64,000 bases of DNA from Euleptes europaea (taxonomy: Eukaryota > Chordata > Lepidosauria > Squamata > Sphaerodactylidae), in assembly GCF_029931775.1 (NCBI RefSeq), contig NC_079321.1:13040501-13104500 (forward strand). Reading direction: 5' to 3'. Below, piece by piece: positions 1-45,880 of this stretch; position 1 is the stretch's first letter; each line of letters opens with the position of its first letter. The notes below the pieces were generated by a model. The model ran no database searches. It saw nothing but the letters and a program-made list of their open reading frames with translations, and had not been told where the DNA came from. Made by a program: the position numbers and the translations under genes.

Positions 1-263
1 AGAGAGTACACAAGTTAAAGAAACGTGAAAGACCGGAGCAATATAAAAAGCAGGAATGGGGGAGGGAAGCTAGCAACTTGAAGCATCAGAAAAGCCAACC
101 ATTAACCAACCAGCATCCAAGTAACATGGTGTATGTGTGAGAGAGACAGACCAAATGGCACAGAAAAAAGTTCCTTGGGATCTGTGTGAAAGACTGTATA
201 GGAATGGGGTGGAACATGCTTGCTAGGTTAAACGCAGTACAAGTTAACCTTGTACAGAATATT

Positions 264-446
264 AGCATCTGCATGCAGAAGGTCCCAGGTCCAATCCCCG
301 GCATCTCCAGTTAAAGGGACTAGGCAAGTAGGTGATGTGAAAGACGTCTGCCTGAGACCCTGGAGAGCCGCTGCTGGTCTGAGTAGACAATACTGACTTT
401 GATGGACCAAGGGTCTGATTCAGTGTAAGGCAGCTTCATGTGTTCA
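264..446 (+). mobile_element. tRNA-Ala-like SINE (Ala-SINE), 5'-truncated
   Basis: The left part matches the 3' half of a tRNA-Ala-like gene, including a B-box-like GGTCCAATCC and the acceptor-side CATCTCCA. It is followed by the fixed body of this SINE (AGACAATACTGACTTTGATGG) and the tail GGCAGCTTCATGTGTTC. Other copies in the window are near 15.6, 29.6, 30.7, 34.8, 36.7 and 62.5 kb. The A box is lost here. The family name in repeat databases was not checked. Confidence 0.8.
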
Positions 447-1528
447 CCTGCTATTTTCCCCGTCTTCTGCACAAGTCTCAAAAGGGAGGGAAAGGCAATA
501 CGGTGCCTCTCTGGCTGAAAAGAGACAGAATGTATCCTATAAGCACAGAGACAAGACGTTCCTGGATAAGGGTAAGTGAGCCTCTACATCTCACTTCATC
601 AGTAGAGGGATTTGGTACAACAGTGATAATCAGTCGTTTGGGAGTTCACAACAGATACTTCATTATTTAGAAAAATCCCAACAAGCATTTTTTTCTAATT
701 GCCAAAGTAGCTGCTGTATTCTTTTGTCCACGGGATTTTACTCTGTTCATCTCAATAACCACTTTTCATCAGAGTTAGTTAAGGAGGTTAGTCAGCCTCA
801 GTAACATCACTCTCTGGGTATCTAACAGTGCCTGCTCTGGGAATGCCAAAAGCAACAGAGGGCAGGATCCCGATAGCTGGCTCCTTCTCTGGAACATAAA
901 CAAGGAAGCACATTTGAAGCATGATGCCCTGAGAAATCCTTTCCCTTTCTTGGATGCATGCAGATCTGCAAATGGGGAGGGGGGATTGCCACTAGGCACA
1001 GCTAGAGTTCACTGAGGACAATGCCCACCCCCAAATAAACAGCTTACTAGGTTCTCCTAACCCCCATATCCCATTTTTGTACAGAACAGCCAACCTGCCT
1101 AACCAAGAGACCTGGAGAACTCAAAAGCTTGCTCACAGCACTTGCTGTAAGTTAACTTGGTGGGCCCTAATAAAAGGCTTTTCACAGGTGCCTGGAGGGT
1201 TGCCGGCTCCATGCTGGGAAATGTCTGGAGATTTGGGGATGAAGCCTTTTGCAATCTCGCTACGGTCATGAAGTAAATCCTGTACTGACATGAACTGCAG
1301 AATACAACGCAACTTCTTCATTACAACTGAAATCAAAATTAACACAAACTGAATGCAATGAAAGAGAAACAGTTCAGGGGGGGTGGAGTTTTCCTCCAAC
1401 CCATAATCAGGTCCCAGTTAACTCTTTACTATCCGTTTTACTACAGAGCCTGGTGAGGAGTGCGTTTAAGGAAAGGGGTGAGCTCAGCATTGATGTGACC
1501 CCCCCCCCTCCAAAATTGCCTGTTTTCT
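447..1528. other. NUDT15 intron 1, mostly anonymous
   Basis: No exon is recognisable on either strand; the minus-strand reading frames do not resemble NUDT15 exons 2 or 3, so those exons lie outside the window. About 1120-1180 resembles the Penelope-like end seen near 50.2 kb (AAAGCTTG then a CCTAATAAAA block). Nothing else is identified. Confidence 0.5.
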
Positions 1529-1737
1529 CATAAGAACATAAGAAAGACCCTGCTGGATCAGACCAAGGTCCACCAAGTCCAGCAGTCTGTTCACACAGTG
1601 GCCAACCAGGTGCCTCCAGGAAGCCCCCAAACAAGACGACTGCAGCAGCATTATCCTGCCTGTGTCCCACAGCACCTAATATAATAGGCATGCTCCTCCG
1701 ATCCTGGAGATAATAGGTATGCATCATGACTAGTATA
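1529..1737 (-). mobile_element. CR1 LINE 3' end (subfamily A)
   Basis: Read on the minus strand the fragment ends in repeated TTATGTTC units, the octamer-repeat 3' terminus typical of CR1-like LINEs. It carries the body seen in more than ten other copies here (CTGCTGGACTTGATGGGCC and TGTGAACAGACTGCTGGAC). Only the last 200 bases or so of the element are present, the usual 5' truncation. The longest copy of this subfamily, at 3768-4290, still encodes the end of ORF2. Confidence 0.8.
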
Positions 1738-1937
1738 CATAAGAACATAAGAAAGGCCCTGCTGGATCAGCCATCAAGTCCAGCAGTCCGTTCACACAGT
1801 GGCCAACCAGGTGCCTTTAGGAAGCCCACAAACAAGACGACGGCAGCAGCATTGTTCTGTGTTTCACGGCACCTAATACAACAGGCATGTTCATCTGATC
1901 CTGGAGAGAATAGGCATGCATCATGACTAGCATCCAC
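1738..1937 (-). mobile_element. CR1 LINE 3' end (subfamily A)
   Basis: A second subfamily-A terminus abuts the previous one in the same direction and has the same length, ending at the same internal point near ACTAGCATCC. The head-to-tail placement and equal truncation suggest local duplication rather than two independent insertions. Confidence 0.8.
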
Positions 1938-2118
1938 AGAATCATAGAGTTGGAAGGGACCCCCTGGGTCATCTAGTCCGACCCCCTGCACAATGCAGGA
2001 AATTCACAACTACCTCCCCCCCCACACACCCAATGACCATTACTCCATGCCCAGAAGATGGCCAAGATGCCCTCCCTCTCAGGAACCGCCTGTTCATAGA
2101 ATCAGCATTGCTGACAGA
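1938..2118 (-). mobile_element. CR1 LINE 3' end (subfamily B)
   Basis: This is a different CR1 terminus: on the plus strand it starts AGAATCATAGAGTTGGAAGG and continues with TCATCTAGTCC and TGCACAATGCAGGAAATTC. The same subfamily recurs at 23.87, 24.78, 28.92 and 61.94 kb, where longer copies encode the end of the CR1 reverse transcriptase protein. It runs into a (TTA)n tract at about 2119-2146. Confidence 0.8.
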
Positions 2119-2146
2119 TTTTATTATTATTATTATTATTATTATT
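2119..2146. repeat. (TTA)n microsatellite
   Basis: An uninterrupted run of ATT/TTA triplets directly follows the CR1 fragment. Confidence 0.9.
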
Positions 2147-2239
2147 GCTGACATTTTTATCAGGTTCCAAGTTCCTTGGTTCTGATTCATAACTGCAATC
2201 CACCTCTTCGCAACTGAAATCCACCTCGCCTCTGCTTAA

Positions 2240-2880
2240 AAACCGCCATTCTCACGACCAGTGCCCCTTTCTCCAGGGGGCTGGGGTCCCTGCAGCCTGG
2301 AGACCCGCCGCAATTCCGGGAGAACTCCAGGCCCCATCGGGGGGGGTTGGCAACCGCAGCAGCAAGCTCTTTGCCGCTTCGGCTCCCTGCACAAAGAGAC
2401 AAGAACCCCGCGCGAGTGGGGGTATTTTTTGGGGGGGGGGTACTCCATGGAGAAGAAAGGCCTCCTCGGCCGGCCGGCCCTACCCGAACTCCAGACGCCC
2501 TCCGGGGAGCTGGAAGGTGCCGCCCCCGACGGCGCCTTTCCTCCGGCCCAGGAGGACGCAGCCCGGGTGGGCGCGGCTGGTGACCACCACCCCCACGCCC
2601 ACTCCCACGCCGGGCCGCTGCCGCCCAGCCATGCCGCCGCCGCCGCCGCCCTCGGAGCCCGCCGCGGCCTAGCAGGCCCCGGAGAAAAGAGGCGGGCCTG
2701 CGGGGCGCTGAGGGGGCCGAGGAGGCCGGGCCTGCTTCGTTCCCCTCGGAGGCCTGGCTCGGCCGGCCCGCCTTCGCTCTCCCGTGGCCTCCGGCGGCTG
2801 AGCCCTCTGCAAGGCCGCCCTCCGCCTGGCCGAGGGTGGCCCTCTGGCCTGGAGGCCTGTCCTGCCTCGGCTGGATAAGA
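2240..2880. promoter_or_regulatory. NUDT15: CpG island over NUDT15 exon 1
   Basis: This stretch is strongly GC-rich with many CpG dinucleotides, in contrast to AT-balanced flanks. It covers NUDT15 exon 1 and its upstream side, including a GCC triplet run at 2633-2650 that would fall in the 5' UTR just before the start codon. A housekeeping-type promoter without a TATA box is the likely reading; the transcription start cannot be fixed from sequence alone. CR1 DNA begins only about 240 bases upstream of the start codon. Confidence 0.7.
2484..2632 (-). CDS. NUDT15: NUDT15 first coding exon (nucleotide triphosphate diphosphatase), partial gene
   Basis: On the minus strand an ATG at 2632 opens 49 codons plus two bases, ending at a GTAGGG donor (exon end 2484). 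The peptide has [14 protein letters not shown], then CVLLGRRKG and [11 protein letters not shown], which match the N-terminal strand and the start of the Nudix box of human NUDT15 (MTH2). The family hydrolyses oxidised and thio-substituted purine nucleoside triphosphates in the cytosol. The Nudix catalytic glutamates lie in the next exon, which is beyond the left edge. There is one more Gly-Val pair than in the human reference. The reading comes from a frame that contains no long open reading frame of its own; two longer minus-strand frames over the same bases are GC-rich shadows. NUDT15 is also next to SUCLA2, head to head, in human, which supports the call. Confidence 0.92.
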
Positions 2881-3018
2881 ACACCAGAAGGGCCCTGCTG
2901 GGTCTGAGCAAGGCCCGCTACTAAGCCCCGCAGTCGGTTCACACGGAGGCCCACCAGGGGCCTCCAGGAAGCCCACGAACAAGAGGGCTGCAGCGGCAAT
3001 CCTAATAATGGCAGCAGA
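2876..3018 (-). mobile_element. CR1 LINE 3' end (subfamily A), CpG-rich copy D
   Basis: The copy begins ATAAGAACACCAGAAGGGCC on the plus strand and is unusually rich in C and G, in keeping with its position at the edge of the NUDT15 CpG island. It stops at GGCAATCCTAATAATGGCAG, exactly where copy F stops, and is followed at once by copy E. Confidence 0.75.
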
Positions 3019-3262
3019 ATAAGAACATAAGAAAGGCCCTGCTGGATCAGACCCAGGCCCATCAAGTCCAGCAGTCTGTTCACACAGGGGCCAACCAAGG
3101 GCCTCTAGGAAGCCCCCAAACAAGAAGACTGCAGCAGCACCATCCTGCCTGTTTTCCACAACACCCAATATATTCGGCATGCTCCTCTGATCCTGGAGAG
3201 AATAAGGATGCATTGTGACTAGTATCCATTTTGGACTGGTAGCCATGGATAGCCCTCTCCTC
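3019..3262 (-). mobile_element. CR1 LINE 3' end (subfamily A), copy E
   Basis: A standard subfamily-A terminus that reaches AGCCCTCTCCTCC before the next copy starts. Copy G ends at the same point, so D+E and F+G look like two copies of one compound unit. Confidence 0.8.
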
Positions 3263-3403
3263 CATAAGAACATAAGAAAAGCCCTGCTGGATCACACCAG
3301 GGCCCATCAAGTCCCGCAGTCTGTTCACACAGTGGCCAACCAGGGGCCTCGAGGAAGCCCACGAACAATACGGCTGCAGTGGCAATCCTAATAATGGCAG
3401 CAT
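3263..3403 (-). mobile_element. CR1 LINE 3' end (subfamily A), copy F
   Basis: Counterpart of copy D, with the same inner breakpoint (GGCAATCCTAATAATGGCAG). Confidence 0.75.
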
Positions 3404-3767
3404 AATAAGAACATAAGAACGGCCCTGCTGGATCAGACCAGGGCCCATCAAGTCCCGCAGTCTGTTCACACAGTGGCCAACCAGGGGCCTGGAGGAAGCC
3501 CACGGACAAGACAACGGCAGCAGCATTACCCTGCCTGTCTTCCACAGCATCTAAAATAATAGGCATGCTCCTCTGATCCTGGAGATAATTCACAGTGGGT
3601 AGCGGTGTTAGTCTGTCTGCAGTAGTAGAAAAGGGCAAGAGTCCAGTAGCACCTTAAAGACTAACAAAAATATTTTCTGGTAGGGTATGAGCTGATCCTG
3701 GAGAGAATAGGTATGCATTGTGACTAGTATCCATTTTGGACTGGTAGCCATTAATAGCCCTCTCCTC
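3404..3767 (-). mobile_element. CR1 LINE 3' end (subfamily A), copy G, split by an insertion
   Basis: Counterpart of copy E. It is interrupted at about 3587-3688 by a Penelope-like fragment. The CR1 bases GATCCTGGAGA occur on both sides of the insert, as expected for a target-site duplication. Confidence 0.8.
3587..3688 (-). mobile_element. Penelope-like element (PLE) terminal fragment
   Basis: The plus strand reads GGGTAGCGGTGTTAGTCTGT, then AAGAGTCCAGTAGCACC, then a short GGGTATGAGCT. This is the terminal repeat seen more completely at 12.07-12.33 and 18.88-19.01 kb. It lies inside CR1 copy G between two GATCCTGGAGA repeats. Confidence 0.65.
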
Positions 3768-4290
3768 CATAAGAACATAAAAAAGCCCTGCTGGATCACA
3801 CCAGGGCCCATCAAGTCCCGCAGCCTGTTCACACAGTGGCCAACCAGATGCCTCCAGGAAGCCCACAGACAAGACGATGGCAGCAGCATTACCCTGCCTG
3901 TATTTCACAACACCTAATACAATAGGCATGCTCCTCTGACCCTGGAGAGAATAGGTATGCATAGTGACTAGCATCCATTTTGGACTGGTAGCCATGAATA
4001 GCCCTCTCCTCCATGGACATGTCCACTCTTAAAGCCTTCCAAGTTGGCAGCCATCACCACATCCTGTGGCAAGGAGTTCCACAATTTAACTATGCGTTGT
4101 GTGAAGAAGTACTTCCTTTTATCTGTCTTGAATCGCTCACCCTCCAGCTTCAGCAGATGACCCCGAATTCGAGTATTATGAGAGAGGGAGAAAAGCTACC
4201 TGTCCACTCTCTCCATACCATGCATAATGTTATAGACCTCTATCACGTGTTCCCTTAACCTCCTTCTTTCCAAGCTAAGAGTCCTTTACT
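3768..4290 (-). mobile_element. CR1 LINE 3' end (subfamily A), longest copy in the cluster
   Basis: Beyond the common 200-base terminus this copy continues into coding sequence: on the minus strand, parts such as QLWQGVP-like and KKYFL-like blocks belong to the end of CR1 ORF2, including the stretch for a C-terminal TQRIVKLWN-type motif. It ends near CTTTCCAAGCTAAGAGTCC. It is a dead 5'-truncated copy. Confidence 0.75.
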
Positions 4291-5200
4291 GCCATGCCAT
4301 TCAGCAGCTGCTTTCCACAACTTTGCGAAAGGGGCAAGACATCTTTCCTACAGGCCAGCTGGCAACCCTAGTCAACCCACATGACAGGAATAATTCTTTC
4401 TTTTTTTTCAGTCTGTGGCAGTAAAAAGTCTTCCAGTGGCAGCTAAAAGACTAACAAGATGCCTTTCCTTCAGAAGCCTGTGTTGTCTCTATGCTGCAGT
4501 AAACAAAATTAAAGACAGATCTATATGGATCCTGTAGGTTTTTTATATGCAAACCCACCCTAAAATCACATGTCAGTTCCTCGGCCACAGACTTAATAAC
4601 CACTGTCAAGCTCCTGTCCTCAAGCCACACACACCACATCTGGGATAGGTCTAAAGAATTGAAAGAGACATAATGCTCAGGAAGATTTAAACACCCGAAC
4701 CTCTCTGTACAGAAAAGGAAATTGTTCGCTGAAAAGAGCTGGAGTACAAAATATATAGGCAGTCATTTCTCACGACAGAAAAATAAGGTCTTTGGGAGGA
4801 TATAAATAAATATGCCAAGAATAACCAATTATTTAAATACCTGGGTTGCAAACTCTTTGCACAGGTGCAGAGTACATTTCCCTTACTACACAATAACCGC
4901 AGACATCCACCTGCTTGGTACTAGGGGATAATTTTCTAGGTCAGAGAAAGTGATTTGCGTGCAGGTGTAATAATAGGAATCTTCCATTTTAGTAAGTAAG
5001 GTATTGACTAACTGCTATCTTCCTATTCACCCATCCAGGCCTTTCCCAACAATTTTGAATCGTTCACCTCAGTCTTAAGATCTGCAACTTCTCTTGACAG
5101 AAGCATGTAGGTGAATCAATTACATCAACAAAGGGCTCCTACAGTGTTCATAAGCAAATCACTTTTTCCTGGATAGTAGGTGGTGTGCCATATTACAGGA

Positions 5201-5204
<4 letters not shown>
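4291..5204. other. intergenic, nothing identified
   Basis: The short open frames look random and no repeat family was recognised. Confidence 0.4.
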
Positions 5205-5232
<28 letters not shown>

Positions 5233-5257
5233 ATAAAGAAAGAGAGAGAGAGAGAGT
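5205..5257. repeat. (GT)n and (GA)n microsatellites
   Basis: A GT run at about 5205-5232 is followed, after a short spacer, by a GA run. Confidence 0.9.
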
Positions 5258-6344
5258 GCGCTTCTAAGACTTCTACGTATGCCTGATTGTGGCAACCACT
5301 GCACGCATAAATAGGAGATGGGAAGCAACAACAGGCACTGAAAGCTCAACTATATTTTATCCTTAGCAAGAATTTAATTTCTATAATTCCTTTATTCTGG
5401 TAAACAGTCCATCTCTTCAAAAGGTCGTGATTATGACTACACGCAGATACCATGTGTGTGGAAGTACTACTATGAATACAGCTTTTCAATGTGACATCAC
5501 TAGGCTCAACTCCATGACTTTGCTGGACCACCCCCCCCCCCGCACCCATGGCATAATCAGGCACTGCTTAATGAGTCTTGTGGTTAGGATGATGAATTCC
5601 TGGTGAGCATAACCCCTCTCAGTGTACTCATGCACCCTCAACATGAAAGTTCTGGCTATGGGTCTTCCTCACAGACACTGCACCCCCTCCCCTACTAATA
5701 ACTGCCCACCTAAATAGTAAATTTTGGTGAATGTGTTGCAGTTACAGATATAACCTATAATATCTACAGCTATGTGTACTGTGAGAATAAACATTTGGTT
5801 CTATTTTAACAAAAGGGAAGCAGGTTTGGTAACACACACAGCTTCAGTGTAGCATATAGATGAACTATGAAGTAGAGAACAGCCTTTGAGAATATATCCA
5901 TCTTGGGCTCGCAGGCAGCGAGCCTTAACATTTCAGGTCTACATCAGTGTTCCACTTTCCGTATGTGAAACATAGGAGCTTTATGTCATCTTCCACACAC
6001 GGACTGTTCTCTGCCAGCTCTCATGCAACATCCTCAGTGGCACTGGAACATCCACTTGTACAGCTGCCAGATGGTTGGGATAAAAACAACCCGTCCATTT
6101 AATAGAAGAATAATGCATAGAAATGGGCAGCTGAAGTTTTTCATGGCATACCTCCACCTGGTAAACAAGTACGCCTGTATTTTTAAAAAAGGACATTTTT
6201 CTCCAGGCCAGCTGGCAACTCTATCCACAATGCAGTTTTCTCTACATATTCCTTGCCTCAGTCCCCCATGGCTACCAGTGCCCCCTCTAAACTATTTTGA
6301 AAAATTATCAGCAATGAAGGGCTAGATCACAATCATACAATAAC
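5258..6344. other. intergenic, nothing identified
   Basis: There is no coding or repeat signal apart from a short C tract near 5530. Confidence 0.4.
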
Positions 6345-6680
6345 TTTATTTATTTGGTTATCCTTATTTGGTTATTTAGTTTTGTATCCTGCCCTCACTC
6401 CCCGGCCAAGGTCAGGCTCAGGTCGGCTCACAACATGATAATCAATGTAATAAATACAATAACATTTCAATAAATGATAAAAATAAAACCATTTACAAAA
6501 GCAACAATTTTACATCCCCATAAATATTACACAATAAAGCAGAATGAAGTTCGTTTTATGGCATAAGGGCCACTGCAGGGCCTGCGGACAGTCATATTAG
6601 TTGTTAAACAGGACAGGCAAAAAGGTGGGGGAGAGTAGGGTAGGGAGGCCAGTGCTGATGGAATATCGCAAACAATTGCC
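6345..6680 (-). mobile_element. L2-like LINE 3' end
   Basis: On the plus strand the block opens with TTTATTTATTTGG, then CCTGCCCTCACTCCCCGGCC and a GGCTCACAACATG stretch. That is the reverse of the 3' end of L2-type LINEs, which finish in a ...GGGATATAAATAAATAAA-type tail. Similar ends are at 34.06 and 52.54 kb. Confidence 0.6.
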
Positions 6681-7190
6681 GCAGTCTACCAGTTCCTCTG
6701 AATTCCTAGTTTTAATTTAATTCCCTCAAGGGCTAGAGACTTGCTTTAAAAAAAATGAAAGCTGAGAATTCAGAAGAACTGTGACTGGCAACAGATTGTT
6801 GTAACACTTTTTTAAGTCCCCAAACTGTAGCAGTGTGGGCAGGACAGCTTAAAAAAACCTACTTTCCTATCCACATGGTGTTCAAAAGGTGCTTGGGCTA
6901 TAACCTTTAGAAAAAGATCATAACAAACCAGGGAAAACCCACAAAGGGGGTGATGAGGAGACACTGTTTTATGGATACCCCCTCAGCTATTCAGGTTTTA
7001 GATGCCAAACTGGGAGCAAAACCTCTGTGTGAAGGCTGCCAGAGTTTTCTGAAAGGAAAGGTACTGGCCCCAAACAGCTTCCAAAGTAAACGTTGAGCAA
7101 ATGCAGTTAGTTACAGGTCGCTGGGCTTAGTGGAGAGGATGGGGACTCATAGTCATCTTTCAATAATGGCACTCTTTAAATACTTCTGAT
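6681..7190. other. intergenic, nothing identified
   Basis: No gene or repeat was recognised. Confidence 0.4.
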
Positions 7191-7408
7191 GACCTTGGAT
7201 GGCCCAGGCTAGCCTGATCTCGTCAGATGTCAGAAGTTAAGCAGGGTCAGCCCTGGCCAGTACTTGGATGGGAGACCTCCAAAGAATACCAGAGTGCGCT
7301 CCGAAGAGGCAGGCAATGGCAAACCACCTCCAGACGTCTCTTGCCTTGAAAACCCTACGGGGTCGCCATAAATCATCTGTGACTTGAGGGCACTTTGAAA
7401 CACACTCA
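7191..7408 (+). mobile_element. 5S-rRNA-derived SINE
   Basis: The head is an obvious derivative of 5S rRNA: CCTGATCTCGTCAGATGTC, GAAGTTAAGCAGGGTC and AGTACTTGGATGGGAGACC carry the internal control region of 5S genes. It is followed by a non-5S tail (GCAATGGCAAACCACCTCC, CTTGCCTTGAAAACCCTACG, GGGTCGCCATAA). The same head-plus-tail recurs at 7.41, 15.98, 30.30, 40.18, 43.12 and 48.95 kb, so this is a dispersed SINE and not a 5S gene. Confidence 0.85.
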
Positions 7409-7411
7409 CTG

Positions 7412-7880
7412 GAGCATCCTGAATAGCTCAGATTAACCTGAGCTCGTCAGAGCTTGGAAGCGTACCAGGGTGACCCATAGTTAGTACTTGGATGGGAAAC
7501 CACCAAGGAAGGGGTTGCTTTGCAGACCGAGGACGGCAATGGCAAACCACCTCTTACCGCACTTGTATTCCAAGCGATGTATTAAGAGTTTGAAAACGTT
7601 ATAAAAATTAGTGTTCGCACTTTCTATGTATTCCCACCGATGTATTAAGAGTTTGAAAACGTTATAAAAAATACTGTTCGCACTTTGGCCCCTTTAGCTG
7701 TGAAGACGTCTTCCGACCATTTATAAGCCGTGGTATCCAAAAACCCTTTTAAAGCGATGTTTTTTACAACATTTTCAAACTCTTAATACATCGCTGGGAA
7801 TACAAAGTGCGGAAACCCCGTTAGTCTCTTGCCTTGAAAACCCTTCTGGGTCGCCATAAATCAGCTGCGACAGCACTTTA
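7412..7880 (+). mobile_element. 5S-rRNA-derived SINE split by an inverted-repeat element
   Basis: The head and middle (TTAACCTGAGCTCGTCAG through GGCAATGGCAAACCACCTC) lie at 7412-7552. The tail (TCTCTTGCCTTGAAAACCCT, GGGTCGCCATAA) resumes at about 7822. The 270 bases in between are the inverted-repeat element listed next, so the SINE is older than that element. Confidence 0.8.
7552..7821 (-). mobile_element. short inverted-repeat DNA transposon (TIR GGTTACCGCACTTGTATTCC type)
   Basis: The ends read TTACCGCACTTGTATTCC and GGGAATACAAAGTGCGGAAA, imperfect inverted copies. The inner part holds GAAGACGTCTTC. A related copy in the opposite direction is at 43783-43995. This copy has an inner stretch of about 67 bases in duplicate (the block AAGCGATGTATTAAGAGTTT to GTTCGCACTTT appears twice at its left side). 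No transposase is encoded and the superfamily was not identified. Confidence 0.7.
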
Positions 7881-7945
7881 TATACATAAAATATACTTTA
7901 TATACATATACGTATATATATACTTTATATACATAAAAAAATCTT
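7881..7945. repeat. AT-rich low-complexity TATATAC tract
   Basis: Repeated CTTTATATACATA units form a short AT-rich block just upstream of the SUCLA2 promoter region. Confidence 0.7.
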
Positions 7946-8172
7946 TTTCCGGCTGTTTTTGTCTATGGAGGCGAGCGACGCCACTCTATCCCCCGGCTTC
8001 TCTATGGTTGTCCCTCCGCGTTTGCGGGAGTCGGCGTGGGAAAGCCGCTCAGCCCGGACGCGGAAGTAGCCGGGAGACGAGCCGCTCCTGAAACCCCTCT
8101 CGGTGGCGCCGCGAGCTCCGCGCAGGCGCGTGGCGGTGGGAAGCGGCTCCTCACGGAGGAAGGAGGTCAGCC

Positions 8173-44854
<36,682 letters not shown>

Positions 44855-45715
44855 TGGAGCTGACGGTGATTCTCCAATACTGTTCTCTTTCCCCTCCCTT
44901 TATATATGTGTGTCTGTGCAGAGGTTTTAATTACTTGATATTTACTGTTAATATTCAAAATGTTTTACCATTCATATAAAACTATTGTATTGGTAAGATC
45001 AACTCTTAAAGGCCTGCCTCTCCAGTTCACAGCTACGGAAACAGTTAACTCTCAGTTCCATTGTCCAAAGGAGCTTGAAGTTGAGCATGTATTTCTCCTA
45101 AATAAAAATCTGACGTCCACAAAGATTTTTTGTATTTGTCCCAATAATGAATAGACTTGCTAGCGCATCTATCTAGAAGCCCCACAATGTGGTGCTCACA
45201 GGCTATTCGAAAACAGTTCGTGAACCATAGGGAATACTACTGATTGGTCGCAGAGGAATGTATCGAAATGACATTGTATATTGGGAAAAAAGTATTTATA
45301 TTCTGCAGTACAATGAAGTTGAGCATATCACTCGCTATTTATGAACAATGTCTTTCTTTGCTACTTGGGATGGATCCAAGACTGTTGTGCCACTGGAGGG
45401 GTCTCCTCGGCAGCAGTTTTTCAGGGGATGGAGAAAGCAGCAAAACTCCTTTCCGTGAGCCAAGCCGCTCTTTCTCTGTCCTTCAGATCCACTCCAGATG
45501 CTTTGAAAACAAAAAATGATTTGAGCAGTCGTAATTTAAATCACTACAAAAAAAATGTACTGTAGCGCTTAAAGTCTTCATAATTTCTGGTACCTTTAAA
45601 AGTACTATGTAGTTTTGTACATGAACAAATAAAGCTTATTTCTTTAGTGCTGGAGCAGATGTACTAAAACTCTTCTTGAAGCAGTTAATAAAACGTCTTT
45701 AAAAGAAATCAGCAC
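44855..45715 (+). other. SUCLA2: SUCLA2 3' UTR
   Basis: Repeat-free, AT-rich sequence between the stop codon and two poly-A signals, followed by T-rich sequence that could be the downstream element. Confidence 0.7.
45628..45692 (+). terminator. SUCLA2: SUCLA2 polyadenylation signals
   Basis: AATAAA occurs at 45628-45633 and again at 45687-45692. The second is followed within 30 bases by GTTCTCTTTATTTTGTCAG, a suitable T/GT-rich stretch. Confidence 0.7.
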
Positions 45716-45880
45716 TGTTCTCTTTATTTTGTCAGTTTGACTTTTCAAATAAAAACGAAAGTTAAGCACTGTTGTGTAATTTGTAAGAATGAATGGACTT
45801 GTATAATACAGTAATTTTAGCATTTACTTAGAGTGTACAAGGTACATTGCATACATTCTGAGTAATGGCTTTATCACAGG

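Noticed and set aside
2187-3273. Minus-strand frames of 303 and 345 residues
   Set aside because: They are made of translated CR1 fragments plus GC-rich shadow of NUDT15 exon 1 in the wrong frames; low-complexity Arg/Pro/Ala composition.
7200-7300. Possible 5S rRNA gene
   Set aside because: Only part of 5S is present, it is diverged, and it continues into a tail shared by other copies; it is a SINE.
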